This document shows, piece after piece, positions 44,154-52,388 of a DNA stretch of 64,000 nucleotides. Origin of the DNA: Dyella amyloliquefaciens (GTDB taxonomy: Bacteria > Pseudomonadota > Gammaproteobacteria > Xanthomonadales > Rhodanobacteraceae). Each line of letters begins with the position of its first letter. Position 1 is the stretch's first letter. A program made the translations under genes and the position numbers. The DNA is taken from contig NZ_SAYT01000008.1 in NCBI RefSeq assembly GCF_004296575.1, positions 1-64,000 on the forward strand. The letters run 5' to 3'. The notes under the pieces were generated by a model. The model was not told the origin of the DNA. It made no database searches and saw only the letters and a program-made list of their open reading frames with translations.

Positions 44154-46028
44154 TCAGGCGAAATCGCCGCGCAACTCCCGCACCCGTGCCTCCAGCGTCG
44201 CCATGCGCGCATCCGTCGGTGCGATCGGCGCACCCGCCACCAGCTCCACCCTCGCACGGAAGCGCCGCGGCAAGCGCGACCGGTGCAGCATCGAATCGCG
44301 CCGGCTCCACACGCTGCCCCACAGGCCGCGCAGCGCCAGCGGCACCACGGGCACCGGGCGGCGGTCGAGGATGCGCGCCACGCCCGGGCGGAACGGCGCG
44401 ATGTCGCCGTCACGCGTCAGCCCACCTTCGGGAAAGATGCACACCAGTTCGCCATCGGCGAGCGCCGCATCCACGTCGTCGTAGGCGCGCTGCAGCACCG
44501 CGGGATCTTCCTTCTGCCCGGCGATGGGTATCGCCTTCGCGGTGTGGAACACGAAGTTCAGCACCGGGATGTTGAATATCTTGTAATACATGACGAAGCG
44601 GGCAGGGCGGCGCAGGTTCGCCATCAGCACCAGCGGGTCCATGAAGCTGACGTGGTTGCACACCAGCAAAGCGGGCCCCTCCTCCGGAATCTGCTCCAGC
44701 CCGTCCATGCGCACGCGGTACAGCGTGTTCACCAGCACCCAGGTGATGAAGCGCATCAGGAACTCGGGCACGATCGTGAAGATGTAGACCGCCACCACCA
44801 CGTTGAGCACCGCCGCCGCGAGGAAAATCTGTACCGCAGTGAGGCCGAGCGCACCCAGGGCGAGGCCGAAGCCGGAGGCCATGCAGATCAGCAACGCGTT
44901 GAGGATGTTGTTGCCCGCGATCACGCGCGAGAGTCGCTCGCGCGGCGTGCGCGCCTGCACGTAGGCGAACAGCGGCACCACGTAGAAGCCGCTGAACACG
45001 CCGATCAGCGTGAGATCCATCACCACGCGCCAGCTTCCGGCGCTGCGCAGGAAGCCATGCCAGTCCAGGCCGTGCACGGCGGCCAGGTGCGGATGCGCGA
45101 AATACAGATCCACGCCGAAGGCCGTGAGACCAAACGCGCCCAGCGGCACCAGGCCCACCTCCACGCGACGCCCCGACATGCGCTCGCACAACAGCGCGCC
45201 GATGCCGGTGCCGAGCGAAAACAGCGTGAGCACCAGCGTGTTCACCGAGCCGTCTCCGCCCAGGTTCATGCGCGTGTAGTTGGGCAGTTGCGCCACCAGC
45301 ACCGTGCCAAAGAACCAGAACCAAGAGATGCCGAGCACCGCATTGAATACCCGGCGGTCCTCGCGCGTGATGCCCAGCACGCGCACCGTTTCGGTAATCG
45401 GGTTCCAGTTGAACACCAGGTCCGGTGCCGTGGCCGGCGCCGGCGGAATACGGCGGCTGGCAAGGTAGCCCAGCACCGCGATGAGGATCGTGGCCGAAGA
45501 GGCCGCCACCGGCCCGTAACCAGCGATGAGCATCAGCGAGTTGCCGGCAATCATGCCGATCAGCATGGCCAGCTGCGTACCCATTTCCACCAGGCCGTTG
45601 CCGCCCACCAGTTCCTCGGGCTTGAGCGCCTGCGGCAGGATCGCGTACTTGATCGGGCCGAACGTGGTCGAGTGCAGGCCCATCAGGAACAGCACCACCA
45701 GCAGCAGCGTGGTGTGGTGCGTGTAGAAGCCGATCGCCGCGATCACCATCGCGGCGATCTCGAACAGCTTCACGTAGCGGATGATGCGCGACTTCTCGTA
45801 CTTCTCCGCCAGCTGTCCTGCCGTAGCCGAGAACAGGAAATAGGGCAGGATGAACAATGCCGGCGCGAGGTTGGTGTAGAGCGACACCGTGTGGTCATCC
45901 AGCCCCATCTGGAACGCCACCAGCATGACCATCGCATTACGGAACGCGTTGTCGTTGAACGCACCCAGAGCCTGCGTCCAGAAGAACGGGGCGAAGCGGC
46001 GGCTTCCAAGCAGGTTGAACTGGCTCAT
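44154..46028 (-). CDS. fusion of MFS (LplT-like) permease and PlsC-type acyltransferase
   Basis: A 624-residue inner-membrane protein. Residues 1 to about 420 form a twelve-helix MFS domain like the lysophospholipid flippase LplT (FFWTQALGAFNDNAFRNA). Residues from about 425 form a glycerolipid acyltransferase with the His-x4-Asp site (NHVSFMD) and FPEGG. It likely flips lysophospholipid inward and re-acylates it. In Escherichia coli the acyltransferase is joined to an acyl-ACP synthetase (Aas); that ligase domain is absent here, so acyl-ACP or acyl-CoA must come from another enzyme. Confidence 0.9.
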   Translation of the reverse strand: MSQFNLLGSRRFAPFFWTQALGAFNDNAFRNAMVMLVAFQMGLDDHTVSLYTNLAPALFILPYFLFSATAGQLAEKYEKSRIIRYVKLFEIAAMVIAAIGFYTHHTTLLLVVLFLMGLHSTTFGPIKYAILPQALKPEELVGGNGLVEMGTQLAMLIGMIAGNSLMLIAGYGPVAASSATILIAVLGYLASRRIPPAPATAPDLVFNWNPITETVRVLGITREDRRVFNAVLGISWFWFFGTVLVAQLPNYTRMNLGGDGSVNTLVLTLFSLGTGIGALLCERMSGRRVEVGLVPLGAFGLTAFGVDLYFAHPHLAAVHGLDWHGFLRSAGSWRVVMDLTLIGVFSGFYVVPLFAYVQARTPRERLSRVIAGNNILNALLICMASGFGLALGALGLTAVQIFLAAAVLNVVVAVYIFTIVPEFLMRFITWVLVNTLYRVRMDGLEQIPEEGPALLVCNHVSFMDPLVLMANLRRPARFVMYYKIFNIPVLNFVFHTAKAIPIAGQKEDPAVLQRAYDDVDAALADGELVCIFPEGGLTRDGDIAPFRPGVARILDRRPVPVVPLALRGLWGSVWSRRDSMLHRSRLPRRFRARVELVAGAPIAPTDARMATLEARVRELRGDFA

Positions 46029-46297
46029 GCGGGTCCCTGGCGCGATGACGGCGCAAGCCTAGCGCGAAAACTAGCTGTCGATCATCCGGACTGGGACACC
46101 GCTGTCGGCAACAGGTGGGCGCGTCGCCTCGTCAACCACACCATGCGCTATACGTGGCCGCGGATCGGGTGGTGTATGTATTCGCCGCCTTCAGGATGCC
46201 ATGGGCGTTGACGCAAAAATGCCTACCGGGCTCCTAGGCTCGAGTATTCCCCGGCTCCAACTCGCCCGGGGGTAGACTTGTTCAATGGAGAAGTGAC

Positions 46298-46783
46298 ATG
46301 GCAAACCCGGCGAAGAACACGGTGTGTCTCTGGTTCGATGGCAACGCCGAGGAAGCGGCACGTTTCTACGCAGCGACCTTTCCCGATTCATCCGTCAACG
46401 CGGTGCACCGCGCCCCGGGGGAATATCCGTCAGGCAAGCAAGGAGACGTATTGACCGTCGAGTTCACCGTGATGGGTATTCCGTGCCTCGGACTCAACGG
46501 CGGCCCGGTGTTCAAGCACAGCGAGGCGTTCTCGTTCCAGGTCGCGACGGCCGACCAGGCCGAAACGGATCGCTACTGGAATGCGATCGTCGGCAACGGC
46601 GGGCAGGAGAGCGATTGCGGCTGGTGCAAGGATCGCTGGGGATTGTCATGGCAGATCACGCCGATCGCGCTGACCAGGGCGTTCACCGATCCCGACCGCG
46701 TCGCCGCCAAGCGTGCGTTCGACGCAATGATGACGATGAAGAAGATCGATATCGCAACCATCGAGGCGGCGCATCGCGGCTGA
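46298..46783 (+). CDS. VOC-superfamily protein (PhnB-like)
   Basis: A 161-residue glyoxalase/VOC-fold protein of the PhnB-like group (KNTVCLWFDGNAEEAARFYAATFPD). Such proteins are often mislabelled ubiquinone methyltransferases; the substrate is unknown. The motif CGWCKDRWGLSWQ near the end is typical. GGAGAAG precedes the ATG. It is first of seven small single-function genes on the plus strand. Confidence 0.85.
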   Translation: MANPAKNTVCLWFDGNAEEAARFYAATFPDSSVNAVHRAPGEYPSGKQGDVLTVEFTVMGIPCLGLNGGPVFKHSEAFSFQVATADQAETDRYWNAIVGNGGQESDCGWCKDRWGLSWQITPIALTRAFTDPDRVAAKRAFDAMMTMKKIDIATIEAAHRG

Positions 46784-46933
46784 ACACGCGTTTTCGACAC
46801 GCGCATCTCGACTTCGCCCTATGCAAGACTGCAGAGCCCCACCGTCGTCCCCGGCAATGCTGCGGAAGTGAATTGCTTCGACGGATATCGCCCGGCCCAA
46901 GTCAAACGCCGGACACCGATCAAAGGACTGCAC

Positions 46934-47458
46934 ATGACAACATCCCATCGTCGCCCCCAGGTATGCGTCCTGGGTAGCGCGGAGCCGGACTCCGCAGCCT
47001 ACGAGCTGGCCGGCGCAGCCGGAGCGCTGCTCACGAAACTCGGCATCACCGTGGTCAGCGGTTGCGGAAGCCCGGCCACCCGTGTAGCCGCCGAGCGCGC
47101 CATCGAAGCTGGTGGCATGGTGGTCAGTATCATTCCCCCGGGCCAGATGCCCGCCCCGGAGTGGCCCGCCAACGTCGTCATCCCTTGCGGCATGGGCGAT
47201 GCCCGCAACCTGCTGATGGCGCTTGCCGGCGATGCCTGCATCGTCATCGGCGGTCGTGCAGGCACGATCTCGGAAGTCTGTCTGGCCTGGCTGCACAAGC
47301 GACCGCTGCTTCCGCTCGTGGGCTGCGGCGGCTGGTCCGACGGGCTTCCATCTAACCCACCGGACGAACGCCAGAACTCACCCATCCTGCCCTGGGGCTC
47401 GGTGGTGGAACTCGAGCAACAGCTTCGCGCCCTGGGCCTTGTCCAGGCTCACGCCTGA
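46934..47458 (+). CDS. LOG/TIGR00725-like Rossmann protein
   Basis: A 174-residue single-domain Rossmann protein related to the lysine-decarboxylase-like (LOG) and DprA nucleotide-binding folds. It shows VCVLGSAEPD at the start, VVSGCGSPATRVAAE, and a GGRAGTISEVCLAW segment in place of the classical PGGxGTxxE of true LOG cytokinin enzymes. A nucleotide or sugar-phosphate ligand is likely; the reaction is unknown. The start at 46934 follows AAAGGA. Confidence 0.75.
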   Translation: MTTSHRRPQVCVLGSAEPDSAAYELAGAAGALLTKLGITVVSGCGSPATRVAAERAIEAGGMVVSIIPPGQMPAPEWPANVVIPCGMGDARNLLMALAGDACIVIGGRAGTISEVCLAWLHKRPLLPLVGCGGWSDGLPSNPPDERQNSPILPWGSVVELEQQLRALGLVQAHA

Positions 47459-47523
47459 CGCCACGGTTCGCGACGCGTTTCAACCGAAACATGGAACCTG
47501 TCGATTCTTCTGCGAGGCAACCC

Positions 47524-47928
47524 ATGACTTCACGAACAGCATCCTGCAGTTGCGGCCAGCTTCGTATCGAGGTCAACGGTGAACCGCGCGGCGTCGGTGT
47601 ATGCCACTGCCTTGCCTGCCAGCGCCGGACGGGTAGCGTCTTTGCGGCACTGGCGGGTTTCAGCGCACCGTTTCGCGTCTTCGGCACGGCGACAGAATAC
47701 GTACGTACCGGCGACCACGGCTCGCGTTTCACCTTCCGGTTCTGCCCGGTATGCGGAACCACGGTCTTTCATACCGAAGAAGGTGAAGACGATCGCGTGA
47801 GCGTCGCCGTAGGGGCGTTCGCCGATCCGGGTTTTCCCGCGCCGACGGTTTCGGTCTATGACTGCCGCAGGCACCCCTGGGTCCGGTTGCCCGCGGGAGC
47901 GCAGGCGTTCGACAAGGATCCCGGATAA
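47524..47928 (+). CDS. GFA-family zinc protein
   Basis: A 134-residue protein of the glutathione-dependent formaldehyde-activating (GFA) fold. Zinc-binding Cys pairs are in CSCGQL, CHCLACQRRTG and FRFCPVCGT. Most members are not Gfa enzymes, and function is commonly unknown. GAGG lies about 7 bases before the ATG at 47524. Independent of its neighbours apart from shared direction. Confidence 0.88.
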   Translation: MTSRTASCSCGQLRIEVNGEPRGVGVCHCLACQRRTGSVFAALAGFSAPFRVFGTATEYVRTGDHGSRFTFRFCPVCGTTVFHTEEGEDDRVSVAVGAFADPGFPAPTVSVYDCRRHPWVRLPAGAQAFDKDPG

Positions 47929-47961
47929 CGGCTTTTTCCCTGGACAGGATGGCCATCGATC

Positions 47962-48447
47962 ATGCAAGCCACGCATATCGTGTTGAAACAGGTGACGGAC
48001 ACCGGACTCGCCGCGGATGCACGCGATCTCTTTCGCGAGTACGCCGAAGCCATTGGCACCGATCTCGAATACCAGGGCTTTTCCGCCGAACTCGCGGCAT
48101 TGCCAGATCCTTATGTACCGCCCAGGGGCGCGCTGTATCTCGCACACGTGGACGAGGAGCTCGCCGGTTGCGTGGCGCTGCGCCCCCTGCATGGCCAGAT
48201 GGGTGAGATGAAGCGGTTGTACGTGCGGCCGGCGTATCGCAGCCTGGGCCTGGGGCGGCAATTGGTGGAGGCCGTGATTGCCGCCGCGCGGCATGCGGGA
48301 TTCCGCGAGCTTCTTCTCGATACGTTGCCCACCATGGCATCAGCACAGTCGCTCTATCGACGCCTCGGCTTCGTCGAGATTCCGCCGTACAACGACAAGC
48401 ACCTGCCGGGCACGCGGTTCTACGCCCTGGCACTGGCCGACGCATGA
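47962..48447 (+). CDS. GNAT N-acetyltransferase
   Basis: A 161-residue GNAT protein. The acetyl-CoA-binding motif A is MKRLYVRPAYRSLGLGRQLVEA, with the Arg/Gln-x-x-Gly-x-Gly/Ala loop as RSLGLG, and motif B is AQSLYRRLGFVEIPPY. The substrate cannot be told from sequence. GGATGG precedes the ATG. Confidence 0.9.
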   Translation: MQATHIVLKQVTDTGLAADARDLFREYAEAIGTDLEYQGFSAELAALPDPYVPPRGALYLAHVDEELAGCVALRPLHGQMGEMKRLYVRPAYRSLGLGRQLVEAVIAAARHAGFRELLLDTLPTMASAQSLYRRLGFVEIPPYNDKHLPGTRFYALALADA

Positions 48448-48598
48448 TGGCGCACACTGTGCCAGCGACCGCGTCGACGCGCAGGGCGCCGTCGGAAGGT
48501 GCGTGCATGATCCATCCCACCACGACCGGGTTTCATGTCGAAATCCACGCAGGTGATTCGTCGTATAGATGATCCCGTCCACTGACTGCGAGCAGGCC

Positions 48599-49246
48599 AT
48601 GTCGAAACTCCGCGTGCAGAGCTTTTCCTTGTCCCTCGATGGATATGGCGCCGGCCCCCGCCAGGATCTGGAAAACCCGCTGGGCGTGGGCGGCCCGGAA
48701 CTGATGGAATGGTTCTTCCACACGCGCCTGTGGCAGACCATGTATGGCGGTGACGTCGGCGCGACCGGCGTGGACAACACGATGGCGGAGGAAGGGTTCA
48801 ACGGCATCGGCGCCTGGATCCTGGGCCGCAACATGTTCGGCCCGATTCGCGGACCGTGGCCGGACGAGAGCTGGAGAGGATGGTGGGGCGAGGAGCCGCC
48901 GTATCACGTGCCCGTGTTCGTGCTGACGAACTATCCGCGGCCATCGCTGACGATGCAGGGTGGCACAGTGTTCCATTTCGTCACCGAAGGCATCCAGGCC
49001 GCTCTGGCGCAGGCGAAGGCCGCAGCCGGGGACCTCGATGTTCGCCTTGGCGGCGGCGTATCCACGGTGCGCCAGTATTTGCAGGCAGGACTGGTCGATG
49101 AGTTGCATCTGGCCGTCCGTCCGGTGCTGCTAGGCTCCGGCGAGAACCTGTTCCAGGGTCTCGACCTGCGGTCTCTCGGTTATGAGTGCCATCGCAGCGT
49201 GCCCGGTGAGCGGACGCAGCATGTCTTCCTGCGCAAGCGGGCCTAA
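48599..49246 (+). CDS. dihydrofolate reductase-like (RibD C-terminal domain) protein
   Basis: A 215-residue NADPH-binding reductase of the RibD-C/DHFR-like fold: LGRNMFGPIRGPW, VRLGGGVSTVRQYLQAGLVDEL and VLLGSGENLF. Such stand-alone proteins are common accessory reductases of unknown substrate. The start at 48599 was chosen because the family sequence begins SKLRVQSFSLSLDGY; an upstream Met at 48569 adds ten unrelated residues. Confidence 0.88.
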   Translation: MSKLRVQSFSLSLDGYGAGPRQDLENPLGVGGPELMEWFFHTRLWQTMYGGDVGATGVDNTMAEEGFNGIGAWILGRNMFGPIRGPWPDESWRGWWGEEPPYHVPVFVLTNYPRPSLTMQGGTVFHFVTEGIQAALAQAKAAAGDLDVRLGGGVSTVRQYLQAGLVDELHLAVRPVLLGSGENLFQGLDLRSLGYECHRSVPGERTQHVFLRKRA

Positions 49247-49360
49247 GCACGACGTGCTCGTCAGCGCCCTGTGTCGAATGGCGTTCCGCTGATTCGTCAA
49301 ACCCATGCCAACACGGCGCGCTTGAACTTCACGCTCCAGCGATCATCAGGAGAACGAGTC

Positions 49361-49807
49361 ATGGGCAGCAACACCGTCAAGCTTCACCGAGTGCTCCGCA
49401 CCACGCCGGAGAAGATCTATCGCGCTTTCACGGACGTGGATGCCATGGCGCGCTGGCTGCCGCCTAATGGTTTCACCGGCAAGGTGCATCAGCTGGATGC
49501 CAAGGTGGGTGGCACCTACCGGATGTCGTTCACCAACTTCAGCACGGGCCACAGCCACGCCTTCGGTGGCACCTATCACGAGCTCGTTCCGGGCGAGCGC
49601 CTGCGTTATTCGGGCACGTTCGACGATCCGAACCTGCCGGGCGAGATGCAGACCACCATCACGCTGCGCAAGGTGTCCTGCGGTACCGAGCTGAACGTCG
49701 TGCAGGAAGGCATCCCCGACATCATCCCCGTCGATGGGTGCTATCTCGGCTGGCAGGAGTCGCTGCTTCATCTGGCGGCTCTGGTTGAGCCGGAGATCCC
49801 GGGATAA
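49361..49807 (+). CDS. SRPBCC/AHSA1-type ligand-binding protein
   Basis: A 148-residue START/Bet v1-like protein of the AHSA1 group (VLRTTPEKIYRAFTDVDAMARWLPP, then GTYHELVPGERLRYSGTF and a C-terminal GWQESLLHLAALVE helix). The hydrophobic pocket usually binds a small lipid or aromatic ligand. AGGAG lies about 9 bases before the ATG. Another SRPBCC gene follows 92 bases downstream. Confidence 0.88.
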   Translation: MGSNTVKLHRVLRTTPEKIYRAFTDVDAMARWLPPNGFTGKVHQLDAKVGGTYRMSFTNFSTGHSHAFGGTYHELVPGERLRYSGTFDDPNLPGEMQTTITLRKVSCGTELNVVQEGIPDIIPVDGCYLGWQESLLHLAALVEPEIPG

Positions 49808-49899
49808 GAAGCGGTCTGTCGCTCGACAGACGGGAACGTACGCATCACACCCGCCCATTGCGAACGAAGTTCATCGATCGCACACAACAGGAAGTTGCC

Positions 49900-50307
49900 A
49901 TGTGGACTCATGAAGAGAGCATAGACATCCGCACCTCGCCCGAACGCATCTGGCAGCTGTTCGCGGATGTTCCAGGATGGAAGGCGTGGAACGCAGGCAT
50001 CGATCGCATCGAACTGCATGGCCCCTTCGTCGCCGGTACGACCTTCACGATGCAACCGCCGGGCTCGGAAGCCTTCGTCAGTACGCTGGTTGATGTCCGT
50101 GACCACGAAGGCTTTACGGACGAGACCGTCATCGACGGTACCTGTGTCGTCGTCGAGCACTGCATCGAGCCTCAGGGCTCGGGTGGTGTGCGTGTCGTTT
50201 ATCGCACCCGGATCACCGGCCCCTCCGCCGAAGCCTTCGGGCCCATGGTGACCGGTGATTTCGGTGAGGTGCTGCGCGGGCTGAAGGCGCTGGCCGAACA
50301 ACCTTGA
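49900..50307 (+). CDS. SRPBCC polyketide-cyclase-like protein
   Basis: A 135-residue SRPBCC protein, different in sequence from the preceding one (IDIRTSPERIWQLFADVPGWKAWN, C-terminal GDFGEVLRGLKALAEQ). Members bind hydrophobic ligands; the function is unknown. The start at 49900 has AGGAAG 6 bases upstream; the earlier Met at 49858 lacks a ribosome site. A strong bidirectional terminator follows. Confidence 0.88.
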   Translation: MWTHEESIDIRTSPERIWQLFADVPGWKAWNAGIDRIELHGPFVAGTTFTMQPPGSEAFVSTLVDVRDHEGFTDETVIDGTCVVVEHCIEPQGSGGVRVVYRTRITGPSAEAFGPMVTGDFGEVLRGLKALAEQP

Positions 50308-50360
50308 GTGTGCGGTGGCATGAGCCACCCGAAACGCCGCAAGTGCGCCTTGATCAAAAC

Positions 50361-50390
50361 GAAAGCCCCGGCAAAACCGGGGCTTTCGTT
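50361..50390. terminator. bidirectional rho-independent terminator
   Basis: An 11-base-pair perfect stem GAAAGCCCCGG/CCGGGGCTTTC with loop CAAAA lies between the converging SRPBCC gene and purD. A/T-rich flanks on both sides (GAAA with CTTTCGTT) let it work in both directions. Confidence 0.9.
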
Positions 50391-50409
50391 ATCGTGCGGG
50401 ATGATGCGC

Positions 50410-51693
50410 TCAACCGCGATGCAGGGCCCGATGGGCGATGTCGCGGCGACAGAACGCGCCTTCGTAATGGATCTTGCCGACCGCGGCGTAGGCATGTTCG
50501 CGTGCCGCGGCGATGTCCTTGCCGAGCGCGCACACGGTGAGCACACGGCCGCCCGCCGTCACGACCTCACCCTTGCCATCGAGCTGGGTGCCCGCGTGGA
50601 AAACCTTGGAGTCAGGACCGAAGTCGCTGTCCAGGCCAGTGATGACGTCGCCGTTGCGTACCTTGCCCGGATAGCCTCCTGCCGCCATCACCACGCCCAG
50701 CGACGGACGCGGATCCCACTGCGCGTGGGTGTGGTGCAGCTCTCCGTCGAGCGCGGCTTCGATCAGCTCGACCAGGTCGGACTTCAGGCGCAGCATGACG
50801 GGCTGCGTTTCCGGGTCGCCGAAACGCACGTTGAATTCGATGACCTTGGGCGCTCCGCTCTTGTCGATCATCAGGCCCGCGTAGAGGAAACCGATGAAGG
50901 GCGCACCTTCCATCGCCATGCCGCGCAGCGTCGGCTCGATGACTTCCTTGAGGATGCGCTTTTCCACGTCCGGGGTGACTACCGGCGCGGGCGAATAGGC
51001 ACCCATGCCGCCGGTATTCGGACCGAGGTCGCCTTCGTCGCGGCGCTTGTGGTCCTGGCTGCTGGCCATCGGGAGCGCGTGCTGGCCATCGCTCATCACG
51101 ATGTAGCTGGCTTCCTCGCCATCGAGGAATTCCTCGATCACCACGCGCGCGGACGCGTCGCCGAACTGGTGCGCGCCGAGCATGTCGTGCAGTGCCTGTT
51201 CCGCGTCGGCCTGGGTCAGCGCGACCACCACGCCCTTGCCGGCGGCAAGGCCATCGGCCTTGATGACGATCGGCGCGCCGTGCTTGCGCACGTAGGCCAG
51301 TGCCGGATTGAGCTCGGTGAACACCGCGTAGTAGGCGGTGGGAATGTTGTGGCGGTGCAGGAAGTCCTTGGCGAAGGCCTTGGAGCCCTCCAGCTGGGCG
51401 GCCACGGCGCGCGGGCCGAAGCAGCGCAGGCTCGCCGCACGGAACTTGTCGACCACACCGGCCACCAGCGGCACTTCGGGGCCGACCACGGTCAGCTCGA
51501 TCTTCTCGTCCTTGGCCAACTTGAGCAGGCCATCGATGTCAGTGACGGCCACATTCACATTGCGCAGGCCCTTCTCGCGCGCCGTGCCGGCGTTGCCGGG
51601 AGCAACGATCACCTCGCTCACGCGCGGCGACTGCTTGAGCTTCCACGCCAGCGCGTGTTCGCGCCCACCGCTGCCGATGACCAGGACTTTCAT
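50410..51693 (-). CDS. purD: phosphoribosylamine-glycine ligase
   Basis: A 427-residue ATP-grasp enzyme of purine synthesis (GAR synthetase). N-terminal MKVLVIGSGGREHALAWKL, the VVVALTQADAEQAL and EEFLDGEEAS segments and NVRFGDPETQ are diagnostic. The ATG at 51693 begins exactly at the conserved start; longer in-frame extension runs into repeat DNA. purH, often adjacent in other genomes, is not in the window. Confidence 0.96.
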   Translation of the reverse strand: MKVLVIGSGGREHALAWKLKQSPRVSEVIVAPGNAGTAREKGLRNVNVAVTDIDGLLKLAKDEKIELTVVGPEVPLVAGVVDKFRAASLRCFGPRAVAAQLEGSKAFAKDFLHRHNIPTAYYAVFTELNPALAYVRKHGAPIVIKADGLAAGKGVVVALTQADAEQALHDMLGAHQFGDASARVVIEEFLDGEEASYIVMSDGQHALPMASSQDHKRRDEGDLGPNTGGMGAYSPAPVVTPDVEKRILKEVIEPTLRGMAMEGAPFIGFLYAGLMIDKSGAPKVIEFNVRFGDPETQPVMLRLKSDLVELIEAALDGELHHTHAQWDPRPSLGVVMAAGGYPGKVRNGDVITGLDSDFGPDSKVFHAGTQLDGKGEVVTAGGRVLTVCALGKDIAAAREHAYAAVGKIHYEGAFCRRDIAHRALHRG

Positions 51694-52045
51694 GCTCACT
51701 CCACTGCTTGAGGACAGCGCCGAGGGGGCGCAGTCGGTCATTGTAGTGGTTGGGGTGGGTTTGCGCAGCGCAGCAAGGGGGCGGCAACCAGGTAACCAAG
51801 GGCGGGGTATCCCTGGTAGGTGATCCCGCCGCGAGCACCCGCCCCTCACCCCGACCCTCTCCCCGGCGGGGAGAGGGAGAAGTGATAGACCGGTGGAAAC
51901 AACGGGGCTGCCTTAAGTCCTCAGCGTCACGGCGCGTTGCGGTGTAGCCGCTGTTTGACGGCGGAGGCAGTCGCAATCCGTGCTCGGGAACCTTCAAAGC
52001 TTTTCCCATCGAAATGCTGCCAGCTCTTCAGGTCGTTTTCTTTGG

Positions 52046-52081
52046 GTTACTTTTCTTTTGGACCAGCAAAAGAAAAGTGAC
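52046..52081. repeat. 15-base-pair stem-loop repeat
   Basis: Arms GTTACTTTTCTTTTG (52046-52060) and CAAAAGAAAAGTGAC (52067-52081) pair over 15 positions with one G-T mismatch and a six-base loop. The AT-rich stem differs sharply from the surrounding GC-rich DNA. It resembles widely repeated intergenic elements of beta- and gammaproteobacteria. Confidence 0.7.
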
Positions 52082-52334
52082 TCGAGCGCCGGCAGGGGAT
52101 CGAAACGCCCGCCGCGTAGGCGGCACGCTGGCGATCGCGCATCAAGCAGGAGCCGAGCCCTGGATGACCAGCCTTTGGCTGTTGTAAAGCCCTTCTGGCC
52201 TGCGCAGTGATGACGAACAGGGGCGAGAACCGCACCCTCTCCCCAACCCTCTCTCCCACAGGGACTACCTTCGGGTCGCCGGAGGGAGAGGGAGCTACCG
52301 CTCGCTCACCTGAGAGGTGGGGCATGATGCGCCT

Positions 52335-52358
52335 GTCGCGCACAGGGTCCGCCCCCAC
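52335..52358. repeat. single degenerate REP arm
   Basis: GTCGCGCACAGGGTccGCcCCCACA resembles one arm of the REP pair at 44113-44137 with two substitutions. No inverted partner is seen nearby, so it is probably a decayed copy. Confidence 0.6.
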
Positions 52359-52388
52359 AAAATCGCGCGGAAGCTAGAAGAGCCGGGC

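Larger units (their letters stand above)
51694..52388. repeat. 695-base intergenic region built of repeats
   Basis: No gene is supported between purD and the AMP-ligase. It contains a CCCTCTCCCC/GGGGAGAGGG palindrome at 51855-51877, a long stem-loop at 52046-52081, a second CTCTCCC-type inverted repeat spanning about 52248-52292, and a single degenerate REP arm at 52335-52358. All look like dispersed repeat families of this lineage. Confidence 0.7.
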
